Source: Talinum fruticosum (taxonomy: Eukaryota > Streptophyta > Magnoliopsida > Caryophyllales > Talinaceae). Taken from it: a DNA stretch of 64,000 nt. Where the stretch lies: positions 2,356,001-2,420,000 of the forward strand of contig JAITYX010000078.1 of assembly GCA_021018815.1 (NCBI GenBank), written 5' to 3'. Below, piece by piece: positions 23,704 through 36,000 of this stretch (within the stretch, counting starts at the first letter, position 1; each line of letters opens with the position of its first letter). Made by a program: the position numbers and the translations under genes. The notes under the pieces were generated by a model, which was given only the letters and a program-made list of their open reading frames with translations, searched no databases and had not been told where the DNA came from.

Positions 23704-24370
23704 AGAGTTGGGAAAATTTGACACGACACGATTACCGACCCGAACCCGACACGAAGTTAGGCGGGTTTGGGTACAAATTTTCAACACGTTTATGTAAATG
23801 GGTTGACACGAACAAATCGTTTAAATAAATGTGTTAGGTTAAGGTTGAGAATCTTGACACGAAAAATACCTATTTAACACGATCAATTAATTAGGTTAAA
23901 TAGGTCGACCTCTTTATCGTTTCATTGTTTAATTGTTTAGTATTGATTTTTCAGGGTAACTAAAATTTTAATTTTAAAAATTAGGGGAATTGAAATTTTG
24001 GGCCGGTTTTCAATGTGACAATTTCAAGTTGGTTGTAATTTGAATTTAGACTTATTTAGTTGGTTTGTAATATGCTAATGTTGTACGGTTTTTTAAACTA
24101 CAATGCTTAATGCTTGAACAGGAAATAAGTTTGGAAATGTGTTATTTTTTGTTCCGATATTTTTTCATTGAATTATGTTAAATTTATATTTTCATCAACT
24201 TAGTTAAATAGGTCGAGTTCGGATCAACCCGTTTAATTGATAAACGGGTTAGGTCGATGATTTTGGACCCGATTATTAAATAGGTCGGGTTCGGATTTGG
24301 TCTGTTTTCAACCCGTTTAAGTTCGACACGAATACGAATCCGACCCGACCTGACCTGTTGCTCAGCTCTA
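23704..24370. mobile_element. Non-autonomous MULE-like element (667 bp) rich in CCCGACCCG-type motifs
   Basis: It is flanked by a perfect 9-bp duplication (ATCTTAACT), the length typical of Mutator-like elements. The ends are short imperfect inverted repeats (AGAGTTGGG against AGAGCTGAG in reverse complement). Near each end the sequence carries GACCCGAACCCGACACG-like runs; the centre is AT-rich and non-coding. Confidence 0.8.
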
Positions 24371-24379
24371 ATCTTAACT
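24371..24379. repeat. Target-site duplication (right) of the MITE
   Basis: ATCTTAACT, identical to 23695-23703. Confidence 0.9.
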
Positions 24380-27244
24380 CATTATGATATCTTCATAGAT
24401 AAAATAACAAATATAGAGTTCAAAATGTAGCTATGGAATAAATTTTAAAGCTATTAAAGTAAAAATTGAACTTTTAGCTCTTAAACAATGAAATTGAATC
24501 AACTATTGATAAAAAAAAAGAACTTAGAAATTGCATAACCGTAAATCGGCATGCGTTTTTATATATTCTGGATTTTTTTTTCAATTCATTTTGAAGTTAC
24601 TAAGAATAATAGAGTTTTAAACGAAATTTATACCTTTTTGGATCGGAGCTCAGAAATTGGGCAAAGTTGATAATTAATTAGATGAATATTGTCAATTTGA
24701 AGGAAAACCTAAAATCCTTCAATTTTTCCTGGTACTTTGTTGGGTTCCTCGCCAGCAGAACCGAAAACAACACTATTTTTAAGTTAATTTGACAAACTTT
24801 ATGAATGTAAAGAGATATGAAAGAAGATTGAGTATTTGATCTTTAATTTTGGGTTGATGAAGAGAGAAGCGAGGAAAAGAAGAATAACGTAATGAAGGGG
24901 AAATGATCAGAGCAAAGCAGCAAAAGATACCTAACAACATGAAAAATTTTTGGGACTCGCTGCTATGATTAAAGGTAGTAGATGTATTGGTTATATTTTG
25001 TTTCTTTTTATTTTTGTAGCTTTTCTGTTTGGGCTAACTTTTCTCCGCTAGAAGTGGGCTACGTATTTTAATAGCCCAATTGAAGATGCTATTTGTTTCT
25101 AAATTTATTTATATATTAAAATGATACTCTCTGGATCCTTACAAATTTTGTTAGACTTTGGTAATATAAAAATTTAAGAAAATATTATTTACTACTGACA
25201 ACTTCTATATCAAAGGTTATTTTTTTACTTTATACAGAAATTTTGTAAGTATTTTTAATCTTCTAAAATAGAAACTTTTGACAATTTTTATGGACGAGAT
25301 GGACTATTAGAATCAGGCAAGAGTAATTAAATTGTATTAATTATTTTAATTTTATATTGAACATATTTTGAAAATTGTGCATGGTATAGAAATTTATGTA
25401 AAAAAATTATAAGTGAACAGATAAATGTAAATGTTGAATAGCTGCCTATACAGATTACTAAAAGTTGCATAAAAAGAAATGATGATTGTTCTAAAAACCT
25501 AAGTGATAATCTTGTTCCAAAATGATGTTTAAAATTTAAAAGTTAGACGTTAGAAAGTAATTTGTCAATGTTTTAATTAAAAAGTTTAATAGTAGATAAA
25601 AATAATTTATAATTAGTATTTTTGGATTTAGCTCTTTTTGGAAAACAAGTATTATAATTTGAGTGCAGTTATGCTGTTCTTTGGATTAGTTGGCTATAAT
25701 AGAAATCCTTAGTTGTAAGTATTAGTCTATCTTTTTCATGTAAATTTATAGTGTCATGATTTCACAAATATATTTATGCTTTTTACAATTGGTTTCATAT
25801 TATACTGAACTCTGTACTTTAAAACTATTAAGATTATTACATTAAGGTACATTGTAGTCATATAGTTTGATTTATTTATTTGTCCGCATCAGAAATGTCT
25901 TTTTTAATAACATAAATTTGTAATTGTAGGTTGATTTACTTGTTTTTGTACATGAAACCTACGTATATTTAATAGCATAAATATGTAAACCTTTTTCAGG
26001 GTTTTCCAAACAACATATGTTTGTTTAAAATAATTATGTATATGATTTCCTAGTGAGGTCCGTATCAAATAGTATATCATATATTTTCTTTTGGTTTTCT
26101 TTAATTCACCTTTTATTTTGGTTACATTGAATAAATATAAATTGCGTTTACCTTAATTTCTCGGTTTTATATTAAACTAACATTTGAAATTATAATAATC
26201 AAGATATATTTCAATACATAATTAGTGTTGGTAATTTATAAATGTTTCTTTAAAATGTGGGAACTATGAAAGTAATTTTTTCTGTTGTTATTGTCATTTT
26301 TTTTATACGGTCAACTTTGTTGAGAATTATTGGTTATGCTTTCTCCTAACTATAAAAAATTTATTTGTTTAGCCTAGTTACAGAGTGTTTTTATGTTTTT
26401 TTGGAAATAATTTTTGAGGGTTACCTTTATCAATTGCACAGTCTAAGTATAATTATTTTTACATTTAATCGGTAACCTTATTAATTTGTTTTGTTGTAAT
26501 ATTCAATGGCTACATAACTGAATTATTTCAATTGTTTAAATTAGAAAGAAATGTTTTATTGATGATAAATAATTATATATATTAATTACTTTTATAGTTG
26601 TTTAAGTTAGAATTTATATGATCAAATATAAGCAGTCATGATAATGTATAAGTAAAATAGTGCATTTTATCTCATATATATATATAAGCCACACGTAAGA
26701 TGCCACATAGGATGCTAAATAGATAGATTCAATGCAATTTTAATTCAATTTAATATTGGGACAATTCACATTAACATTAAATATAATAAAAATTAAGAAT
26801 AAAAAGTATATTAATTAAAATAGAAAAAAATAAAGAGACATATATATTTACTATTTACAATAAATTATATAATCTAATATATTAACTTATTATTGTTAAT
26901 TAAAAAAACTATTTATTAAACTTATAATTCCTTTTCATTGTTAAAAATTAATTAGGAATAATAAAATTTTAAAAAAGTTAAACTATTATAAATTTAATTA
27001 ATGCCATTAAATAGCAATGGCTATAACTATAGTTGTTCAGAATAGCTGTACTGTTAGTACCCAAAAACAATACTGTAACCTATATCTTAAATATTATACA
27101 TTACCAACAAGAAAACACATATATATGTTTAAGTTAAACAGAAATTTACTAAACATATATGGTACTAAGTGACATAAACAAAATACTGCACATGATAAGT
27201 GCAAATACTTAATCTAAAAATTAGTACTCTATCAATCTATCACA
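24380..27244. other. AT-rich non-coding sequence
   Basis: No coding signal is seen over about 2.9 kb. It separates PB1-like copy B from proline-rich copy B and may hold introns or old TE remains. Near 24540 the words 'cataaccgtaaatcggcat' echo 'tataaaccgtaaatcagaata' near 3273 in the flank of copy A, which hints that the flank is shared too. Confidence 0.45.
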
Positions 27245-27805
27245 CTATGTTAATGAGGCGGCATATGCGGAGGAACATGATAGCCATTTTGAAAAAGTCC
27301 TCACATTGATGTTGTCAATGTTTCTTTGAAATTGTGGAGGATTGTAGAAAGGATGAATATGTACTAGTAAGAGAGTTGGACAAGTGTAGTTTATTGCTGT
27401 TGGGTGAGGTGGAGCAAGTTCAGGAAACATCGATATTAATATTGGGCAAAAAGTTGGGGGATTTTGTAGTGCTATGAAAATGGGTCCGACAGTTCGTGGG
27501 AAGTACGGTAGGAAACATCGTTGTAACATTCGACCCCACCAAATACGGAAACATCCCCATTATTGTCTTATTACGCCCGAGTGTAAATGCTAGTGCGTAT
27601 CCATCGTTATCCAGCCATCATGAACAACATAATCTAAGACTTCCTCCCAATATTACATTATTGTTTGATTTCTTTCAATTTCTGTATCTCCTTGGAAGAG
27701 TGAAATCTCCCAGTCAGTGTAAGGTGCAAAAGCTTCTCGTAATGGAGGTGGTGGAATAGTAGGAGCTCCAGCCAAAGTCCAATAAGAAAAGAATACTAAC
27801 ATATT
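27245..27805 (-). pseudogene. Proline-rich coding remnant of unknown family, copy B
   Basis: The minus-strand track begins YWTLAGAPTIPPPPLREAF, then YTDWEISLFQGDTEIERNQ. After a frame change it gives MLQRCFLPYFPRTVGPIF, ALQNPPTFCPILISMFPEL, PPHPTAINYTCPTLL and VHIHPFYNPPQF to a stop at 27245. Copy A (12165-12720) has the same words in the same order. An AG about 10 bases before the YWTL start would serve as a splice acceptor, so this may be an internal or last exon. The family is unknown to me. It has no visible signal peptide, membrane span or catalytic motif. Confidence 0.6.
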
Positions 27806-29826
27806 AAAAACAAAAACAAGCAATCTTTGGGTTAAATAAAAGTGAAAAATATTATAGCATAATGGTGCAAGGTTGACTGAATAGCATGCTTTGTTTATGA
27901 AACACATACACAATTCTATTCCAACCAAATTAAATTTTCAAATAAAGCATTTTTTAAACTTAAATATGTATAACATATTATTAGTAATGTAATTTATTTT
28001 TAAACTTTTTTTTTTGGGGTTTAAATTGTTTGTGGTAAGAAATAGTTTCCTTCAAATTTATATAATAGTTTACAACTAATAAAACTGAAGAATAATTGTC
28101 TAGGTAGTATACATGGTGGTAAGTATGTCTTATAATAAAAGATTTAATAATTTTTAAAAAATAATGGATATATTTTTTTCACCTATAACATCATACTTAT
28201 GATCATTATGTATATTTTTCTATAAAAATTATAATCTAATTTTTGTATGCTCGTATATTTAATGAGTAAGTTCAATGAACCCTAATTGCATAAAATAATA
28301 GTGAAATGTTATAATTTTTTCTATTTAGTACGTTATAGATGTTGTTTTATTATTAAACTCTACACCCAAATGTAATTTTCTATTTACAGAATTGATTATT
28401 TAATGAAGGAAGATTGTAAAAAGATAAATAATTCAGATATTACCTTGTTTCAGAAAAATTGTAGCTACTGTACTTGCTGGTGCTTTTCCGATGTGTACTG
28501 CAATTATGATTTTTGGTTTCTTTTATAGTAGCTTTGTTAGGCAGAGAAAGATTGAAGGAGATATGCAATTGAAGAAGAAGAGTAAGAAGGAAATGGTTGG
28601 TGTTATGAATTTAAATGGTAGTATATTTATTGAAGCTAAAAGTAACAATAAATTTTGGAAATTAAGAGTTTTATTGTGAGGATTTGAGATGTATCAGATC
28701 AAATTTATTTTTGGGCATTAATGTTGAAAGGTTGCTTGGTGTAAGCTTTGCAATGATGTTTGTCAAATCACATAATTGATAGAACTCAAATCGTCCTTTG
28801 ATATTAATGCTTTCAATTGTTTTCTCCCACTTTTAAACTTCATAGACACATGTGTATTCTAACACAGACAAATAAAACTGTAATGAATAACTAAATTATG
28901 TTTAGCTTTTAATAGAAAGCTGCAATGAGTATTTATTTTTAAAGCTAACTGTTGCTTATTTTTAAGTTTTAATAGAAACTAAGAACAAAGATAACTATAA
29001 TAGTTTATCTAATTTAATGGTATTTTTAAAATGAGTTATAGTTATCGTATGAATAAAATATATATCAGAATATATAACTAAAGATTTAATTGTTTGGAAA
29101 ATAGTAAAATATAAATGGATATTTAAATACAATATGTTAGAGTAAATAACAAACCTAAACATGCTGAAGCAAACTGAACTGTATTCATGTGACAAAGTAA
29201 ATGAAAGTTAAGTAGTTATAGTTCTTAATATTTTTACCTATATTAATGTTAATTTTATTAGAATTAAAATTTTACTTAGGTTTCTTGTTGGAATTGGTTT
29301 GCTTCTTTTCAAAAGTACGACGACATACTTATAAAGGACGATGAATAGTGTTCTAAATATCATGTCAACATATTCAGTTATAAATGCATATCTTAGTTGA
29401 TAATAAGTACAATTTATTTTTGTGAATTATAAATATATACTGTGAAAGGGACATGAAGATATTAAATTACTTAACATAAAAATTATTTGTCAGTATAGTG
29501 CTTTAAATAGACTTATATTATTACAATTCAATTTTATTAAAAATCCTTAACATAACTGTGATAACTATCATGTTTAAAAAGGTGACTGTTTATTATTCAC
29601 ATTGAATTATTTCTTGGATTCTTACTGAACTTAAGTATTACACATTGTTAGTGTATATCTCTTATTAAACAGTAGATACTCAAATTCTTTATCATAATAA
29701 CTATTATTTTACCAGAACTTTTAATCATAAAAAAAATCTTTGTTACTATATTTACAAATACTCTCATGATTTTATTTTTTTTAAATGATATTTGAAATGT
29801 AAAATTTATTATTAAACATGATAATG
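27806..29826. other. AT-rich non-coding sequence with one exon-like stretch
   Basis: On the minus strand, 28443-28495 is open and ends at a GTAATA donor-like site, which could be an exon between the DVNY part and the proline-rich part of copy B. The rest is AT-rich without signal. Confidence 0.3.
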
Positions 29827-29900
29827 TAATACTGTATAAGTCATAAGTTACAATTAATCTATCTAATACTGTATAAGTTATAAGTTACAATTAATCTATC
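29827..29900 (+). repeat. Tandem duplication, two 37-bp units
   Basis: The units differ at a single position (AAGTCATAAG against AAGTTATAAG). Confidence 0.95.
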
Positions 29901-29984
29901 TAAGACAAGTATTAATATAAAAGTACTCAATAATGTTAATTTTGCTCATACACTCAAGGTATAATTTTTACAGAATAGTATGAA

Positions 29985-30805
29985 CTAATTATTGATGAAA
30001 AAATATTATAGTAGATTCGATTGGTAATAATCGTTTTTAAAAATATTTGAACATATGTAATCAATGCCTCTTAGGGGAAATACTTAAATAACTTATTGTA
30101 TTCAAAATGTTTTCCTTTAATTTAAGAGTAGAAAATGTAATTTATTTTTAAATGTGTTATTGAAAATACAAGTGATAAAATAACACACTTTTTTAATTGT
30201 TTTGAATGTATTAAACCTATGTTGTTGAATTTAAAAAGAGAAATTAGTCACATTTAAAAAACAAAGAATATTTTAAAATCTCAAAGAAATATAAAATATT
30301 ACATGGTCTCTCAAATCATTGGAAGTCAAGTGATCCAAATTCAATTATACAACTTATAAATATTAAATTTGATTTCATTAAGATAAGAAGAAATACACCA
30401 GAAAGTTTTACAATTTCTATGACACTAATTAACTTAACTTTTTTTTTGGAGAATAATATAAAATAAACATTAATGAAAAAGTATAGTAAGAGATTTAACC
30501 ACTAATAATTTTTTACAAAAGTACGTCAATATTTATCATTCATTAGTAAAGTGAAGTATTTCAATCAATTAATGCAGTTAAAGTGTTGTCCTTTAATTTA
30601 ATAAATATAAAAAGTCAATATATTTTAAAGTCTGTTGTCAATGTCACACAGAAACTTCAAATGATAAATTAATATTACACTGTCAGGTGTTTTGAATGCA
30701 TTAAATTTTTGTAATTAAATTTTAAAAGGAAAATTTACGGTATTTAATTTAAAAAGAAAGCAAAGATTTTAATGATTTGAAGGAAATATAAATTTTAACA
30801 TATAC
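29985..30805 (+). repeat. Old tandem duplication, two diverged units of about 330 bp
   Basis: The first unit (about 29985-30320) and second unit (about 30470-30805) share GT.TTCCTTTAATTTAA, GTTTTGAATG.ATTAAA, ATTTAAAAAGA and GAA.GAAATATAAA in the same order. Many substitutions and indels separate them. Confidence 0.6.
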
Positions 30806-30970
30806 TATATACCAATAGCATATTATTATGCAAAATCAGGAGCATTTAACCATAAAAATTGAACTGTACAACTAATACTATCTAATCTGACTATCTACCA
30901 CCTAAACTAAATAACATAAGCAATTATGCTATAGAGGTCTAGTCTTTATTGACTCTAGTTATGTCAAGAT

Positions 30971-31790
30971 TCATTGACCTTCATTTGCGTGGGGTGTTGA
31001 GTACACAATAAGGGCTCCACAATTGACATGTCCATCCACAGAGAACATTTCATTGGTTGCATTTTCAGGCATTAATATTTTCTCCTCTAGCTGAAGCAAT
31101 ATATCACGTTGAATATAACAATCATTGCACACCTTAATCATGCATTCATAGTTAATGTCAAAAATGGTCAGATTGTACGTCTATTATAATACGATTATTA
31201 CTTCTTTAGCAACCTCTTAGTTCGCATATGATATTAAGCTATGTTGCTTGCTAAGAAAATAGTGAATGCCTTCTGTAGTTGTTCGACAATGAATCTGAAC
31301 GCTAATTGAAACATGCCATTTTCGAGTGCAATTTCATCAAATTTTTGAATATAAATATTCAACGTGCAACCAATAGTATTTAATAATTGCACAAAATCAA
31401 TGCCATTAAGTGCACTACATTATAGCCACCATCAACTTCGTTCGCTTGGGATATACCAGTTTGCTCTTTATGTAAATGGCTCTCTAACTGTTTAATTTTC
31501 CCGGAAGCCTGCACACACTTCTCATATAACACTAACTTATTCCAATTTACATCATGTATGGTAATGCAATATTTTTAGTCAGATAAATAATTGCCATCTT
31601 AGCTGCACTTTGGGTTACTTCCTCTGTTGAAATCTTACGTAATCCTCGAAAACATAAGGTTTCCGGTCCATGGTTACTTTTTAAGGTTAAATAACAAGTA
31701 TACTTTGAAACGATATCTTCGAGTATACAATAGTTGCAAGCTGTAGTTGTTGACCGATTTGACTTAATAAGCTTCTATAGCATCCGATAA
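30971..31790 (-). pseudogene. Two-domain 'DVNY' protein remnant, copy B (dsRNA-binding-like, unknown function)
   Basis: Minus-strand frames give domain 1 (NYCILEDIVSKYTCYLTLK, GPETLCFRGLRKI, TEEVTQSAAKMAIIYLTKN), a helix-rich stretch (NWNKLVLYEKCVQASGKIK, QLESHLHKEQ), IDFVQLLNTIGCTLNIYI, ALENGMFQLAFRFIVEQ, then domain 2 (EVAKEVIIVL, IFDINYECMIKVCND, LLQLEEKILMPE) to a stop at 30971-30973. Copy A at 14400-15260 follows the same order. Two stops and at least three frame changes break it. A short first exon upstream (32345-32395) and an AG before 31790 indicate the ancestral gene was spliced. The dsRNA-binding likeness is only a resemblance in the 'AAK.A..YL' helix. Confidence 0.6.
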
Positions 31791-31802
31791 CTGTGTTGTT
31801 TT

Positions 31803-32344
31803 TCTGTTTTTACATGTAAACAAGCTGATATTAGACTTAAATCATTATAGAATTATATGTACAAATTTCAATTATAAAAAAATGTATACGACACTTTTAC
31901 TATAAGTTTAAAATTAGTAATTTTTTAAAAAATAATGACATATCATTAGCACATAAAAAATATAGCTATTAATCCTCTAAACCTACAATAGAACTATCAT
32001 GTGAATCTCTTAGGTTATATAGAGATTATTATTAATAATTTTAATAACTCATAGTTTTATTATAATAATTATACATGCAATGATTTCTATAACTGTATCA
32101 TCAATCATTTAACCTTACTTTGATTGTTTTTTAAAAAATAATTACATTATATGTCAAAAAAACAGCTTTACTTGATAATGGAGGACAATTGCATAGTTTT
32201 AATATCATTATTTAATTGATTTTTGAATTATATAATCTGAAATCTATATTTAGAGTAATAGATCCATATTTGATTTAGTAACAACAAAAGTTGAACAATT
32301 CATTAACAAAATTAAAATTACAAAAGATAAGTTTGAAGTTATAC
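31803..32344 (-). other. Putative intron of DVNY copy B
   Basis: Minus-strand GTATAACTTC follows the short exon at 32345, and ...CAACACAG precedes the exon starting at 31790. The sequence between is AT-rich and non-coding. Confidence 0.35.
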
Positions 32345-32395
32345 CTGAGAAATTACTAGAAATAGTGAACTGGTGTTGAAGAATTCTTGATCCAT
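32345..32395 (-). pseudogene. Putative first exon of DVNY copy B
   Basis: An ATG at 32395 starts a 17-codon open stretch (MDQEFFNTSSLFLVISQ) ending at a GTATAA donor. A weakly similar GAAGAATTC-containing stretch lies at about 16.05 kb, in the matching place upstream of copy A. Confidence 0.4.
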
Positions 32396-33058
32396 AATGA
32401 AAGTTGTTGCAAACACTTAAAAAAGAAACTAAAGAAAGTAAATCGCCTTATGACTATAAAGCATGCAAAGAGTGAAGTGGAAGTATGTACAACATAAGCC
32501 ATCTCTTATAAGATGACATGCCTTGTTATTTTAATAAACAGTGACTATCAATAAATATTATCATAATATATTAATATTTAAAATTATTAAATCCATATTA
32601 TTTTTAAAATAAGTATTTTGCTTATATAGATAGCAACGTAATTATTATGAGCATTAGAAGTATTTAGACATTGTAGTTGTAGTATAGTGTTTTTTTTAGA
32701 GGGGGTTGGGGGGAGGGAATAAGTATGTTAATCTTGTTGCCCAATGAATAAGTTAATGTCCATTCAATTGATGTTATCAGTCTCTTTCATTTAAGTACTT
32801 CAGAATCTAATAAAGAAGATTTTTTTATAAAAAGGCGGTACTATAGTGATAATGTACAACAAAGTGTATATTTAAAGTTAGTCTTATATATCTTGTGATT
32901 AGAAAGCTAAATAAGTACATCACACTTAACCAAGGTATATATCAAAAGTGATATAGCTCCATTTCTACTTAATGCTCTGGTCAAAAAATTGTCAAGAACT
33001 CGTTCTTCACTATATACACAACACATATTAAACAAAGTGCATAATGTACTATTCTTTT
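32396..33058. other. AT-rich non-coding sequence
   Basis: No gene is seen. A short G-rich run (32701-32718) is the only compositional oddity. Confidence 0.5.
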
Positions 33059-36000
33059 CTATGCATATTTAGCTATAATACCTGCATGTATAAGTACTTC
33101 AAATGCAACAATGTTGTTAATTTCATTTCTCAATTCTCTCCTATCATTGTCCTTATCATAAAAAATTCGGAGTTGATAAGATTTACGTGCCCTTGACAAT
33201 GCCACATATAGTTGACAATGAGAGAAACAAGGTCCCTTCATATAAATACCAACTTTGCTAAGTGTCCGTCCCTGTGCTTTGTTTATAGTCATTGCGAAGC
33301 AAAGTTTTCAAATAGAAATGGAAATTTAGGCGATGTTGTTGGTCTCAAGCAAATACGCATTAAAAATACCTGCGTTCCTTTGTGAAGTCCAATTGCAATT
33401 TAACACACAATAATGTTTGGAAAGAAGCTGTTTGTATATAAGGTGTGTTCCATTGCAAAGTCCACTTGGAGGGGTCTAGATTACGCAAAAGAATAATTGG
33501 ACAATCAAGTTTCAAAGTTATCTCATGTGGACTTAAACCTCCAGGACATAAGGAGTGCAAGAATTCTTCGGGGTAGTCAAATGCATCTGGGCCTCCTGCA
33601 CTTGTCAAAACTTTTGTATATAAGCTGGTGTGCCAGGAAACTTAGATATAATAATATGGTTGACAAAATCAGGTTCTTCATTTCTCGAAGTCAATATAGA
33701 ACTATCTCGCAAATATGCGAGGATCTACGGAAGAATCATGTAATTACGGCAGCATACTTGTTTATCAATTGAGATAAAGACTGATCAATTATTTGAATGT
33801 TTTGAGATAACCATTCAGGAAGCCTCACCATTGCAATACTTTTAGTTTGCAACATTCGATTTCCATGCTTGAAGCAAGAAATCATAAAACTTGGGATCTT
33901 CCTATGCACACATATTTTCTGTTAACTTAATTAGTTTCAACTTTTGCCAAATCGATGAATTAACCAAACTTGCTTCCAGTGCTTTAGCTTGATTTTTGTT
34001 CGGAACTATAGGCAATACTTGGCGGAAATCACCTCCAAAAATAACTTTTCCGCCAAATAAATCATCGAATTGCACAAATCTTTTAGAAGAAAATTAAGTG
34101 CTTCAATATTTTGTTTAGAACTCATAGATGCCTCATCCAAATAATAAGTGCAACTTCTTTAATAAGCAATGCTATGCTACTTTGTTTGCTAACATTACAT
34201 GTCAATGAACTTTCAAAATCCATAGGAATTTTAAATCGAGAATGTGTTGTTCTTCCTGTAGGTATATTTGCAGGTGCAATTCCGGATGTTGCTTGTCGGC
34301 AAAACAATTCAATTTAATTGTCATACTCTAGTATACAAAGCACGAGTAAAGAAATGTCTTCCCAGTTCCTCGTGGAACATCAATAAAAAAAGCACACAGT
34401 CCGCCATTTTTCACACACGAGATAATTTCTTTATATGCTTTTTCTATCTAACATTGAGCTTCTTACGTGCATCCGGAATATCCGGAGAAATTGGAGCGGA
34501 CAAGGCGTCTCGACATCACTTGAAGAATCTAACAATTACGCACATTGTTTTAGAAGATGCTCCAGTTTAAAATCGAAAGCGGTCTTCCCATTGCTCGTAA
34601 AATTTTTTCAACTGCAGTAATTGTTTGCCTAAGAACTAAGTCCGCATTATTGCCTTCTCTAAATGCAAAATCTTCGATAAAAACTCATAAAATTCAGACC
34701 ATAGTTCAGTCGGATCCGGTGGTTCACAAAAATCAATGTAGTAGCAAATAGACATCTTAACTTGAGCGGCATGTGGATTCCAACAGAATTAGTCATACAC
34801 ATCCGCGCAAAACTATTAGGCCTGATTAGATTTCTGTCTATTGCAGCTTGTTGAAATGACATGCATAGTTTTCCATTCACGGTACGTAAATCCTCAAATG
34901 ACGTAGGACCTTTCACATTTGCTAATAAATGCCTCAAATAATAGCGTTCCCCTTCGGAGAAGCATAAGCCATTCTTCCAATAGTAATGCCTCTTTTATGA
35001 TGCTTCCATTGTTTAATACTTTCATCTCAAGTAAAATATTCAGGGAATTCATGACAAAATAGCTTTGGACCATCAATTAATTCAACATTCATTTTGAAAA
35101 ACCAAACTTACTTTTATCTCTTTCCACATCATCGAGCAAACCTTTGTAGATTTTCTTGAGGACTAAAATGAACAACATGCATATTTGGTGTATGCACTTG
35201 CAGCGAAATAATAGGAGGATACATACTATATAAATCAAGACCCTAAATTCGTCATGTCTGCTTCAAAAGCGAAATCCTCCTTGCTGACCGATACCTTTGT
35301 ATCTCATCATTTGAATTTTGCAGCTCTGTAGACCCAATACTTGAAAGATATTTGATCATATCCCTTATATATATATATATACTATATAGGTATTTCACTG
35401 CTTTAAATGTTGAACAAATTTTAACATTCATATGACAATTGAAAGTTGCAAGTAAATACGGATTGTATCGAGTTACCCAACGGTTATCTATCATAGCACC
35501 TCACATCCTAATCTGTTCTCCTGTATTTCTTCTTTAATATGCAGGATATGAATCACCATTCATTGTTGTAGCACTCTGGAATGCCTTAGGATAACCAAAT
35601 CTGCACAATAAAGAACCATTTTTCACGCTTCATGCACGCACAACTTGGAAATTCCTTCCCACAAGGACCATGCATCATATTAGTAAGAACGACTTCTCGC
35701 AAGTGCCGATTAGCACTCGTCAGGAATTTCAGCACAAACATATCTATCAAACTGTTTAAGATTCTTTATCTTCCAACATTTTGACATAACAATTAACGAG
35801 ATGCACATGAGGTAAACCCCACTTTTGAAATTCTATGACCTGTATCTTAGCTGCTACTTCTCCAAATATCTTCTTGTCCATAATTTCCTTAGTTAACTAG
35901 ACAGCCTCCGAGTGAAAGACTCTTACCACTAAATCAGGCCTATTATCTCGTTGTTTCACCTACATCCAACTCATCTTGAATCTCGGGCCATTTAGGATTA

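Noticed and set aside
32701..32718. G-quadruplex candidate (G5-TT-G6-A-G3)
   Set aside because: Only three separated G-runs are present; a four-run quadruplex would need a zero-length loop.
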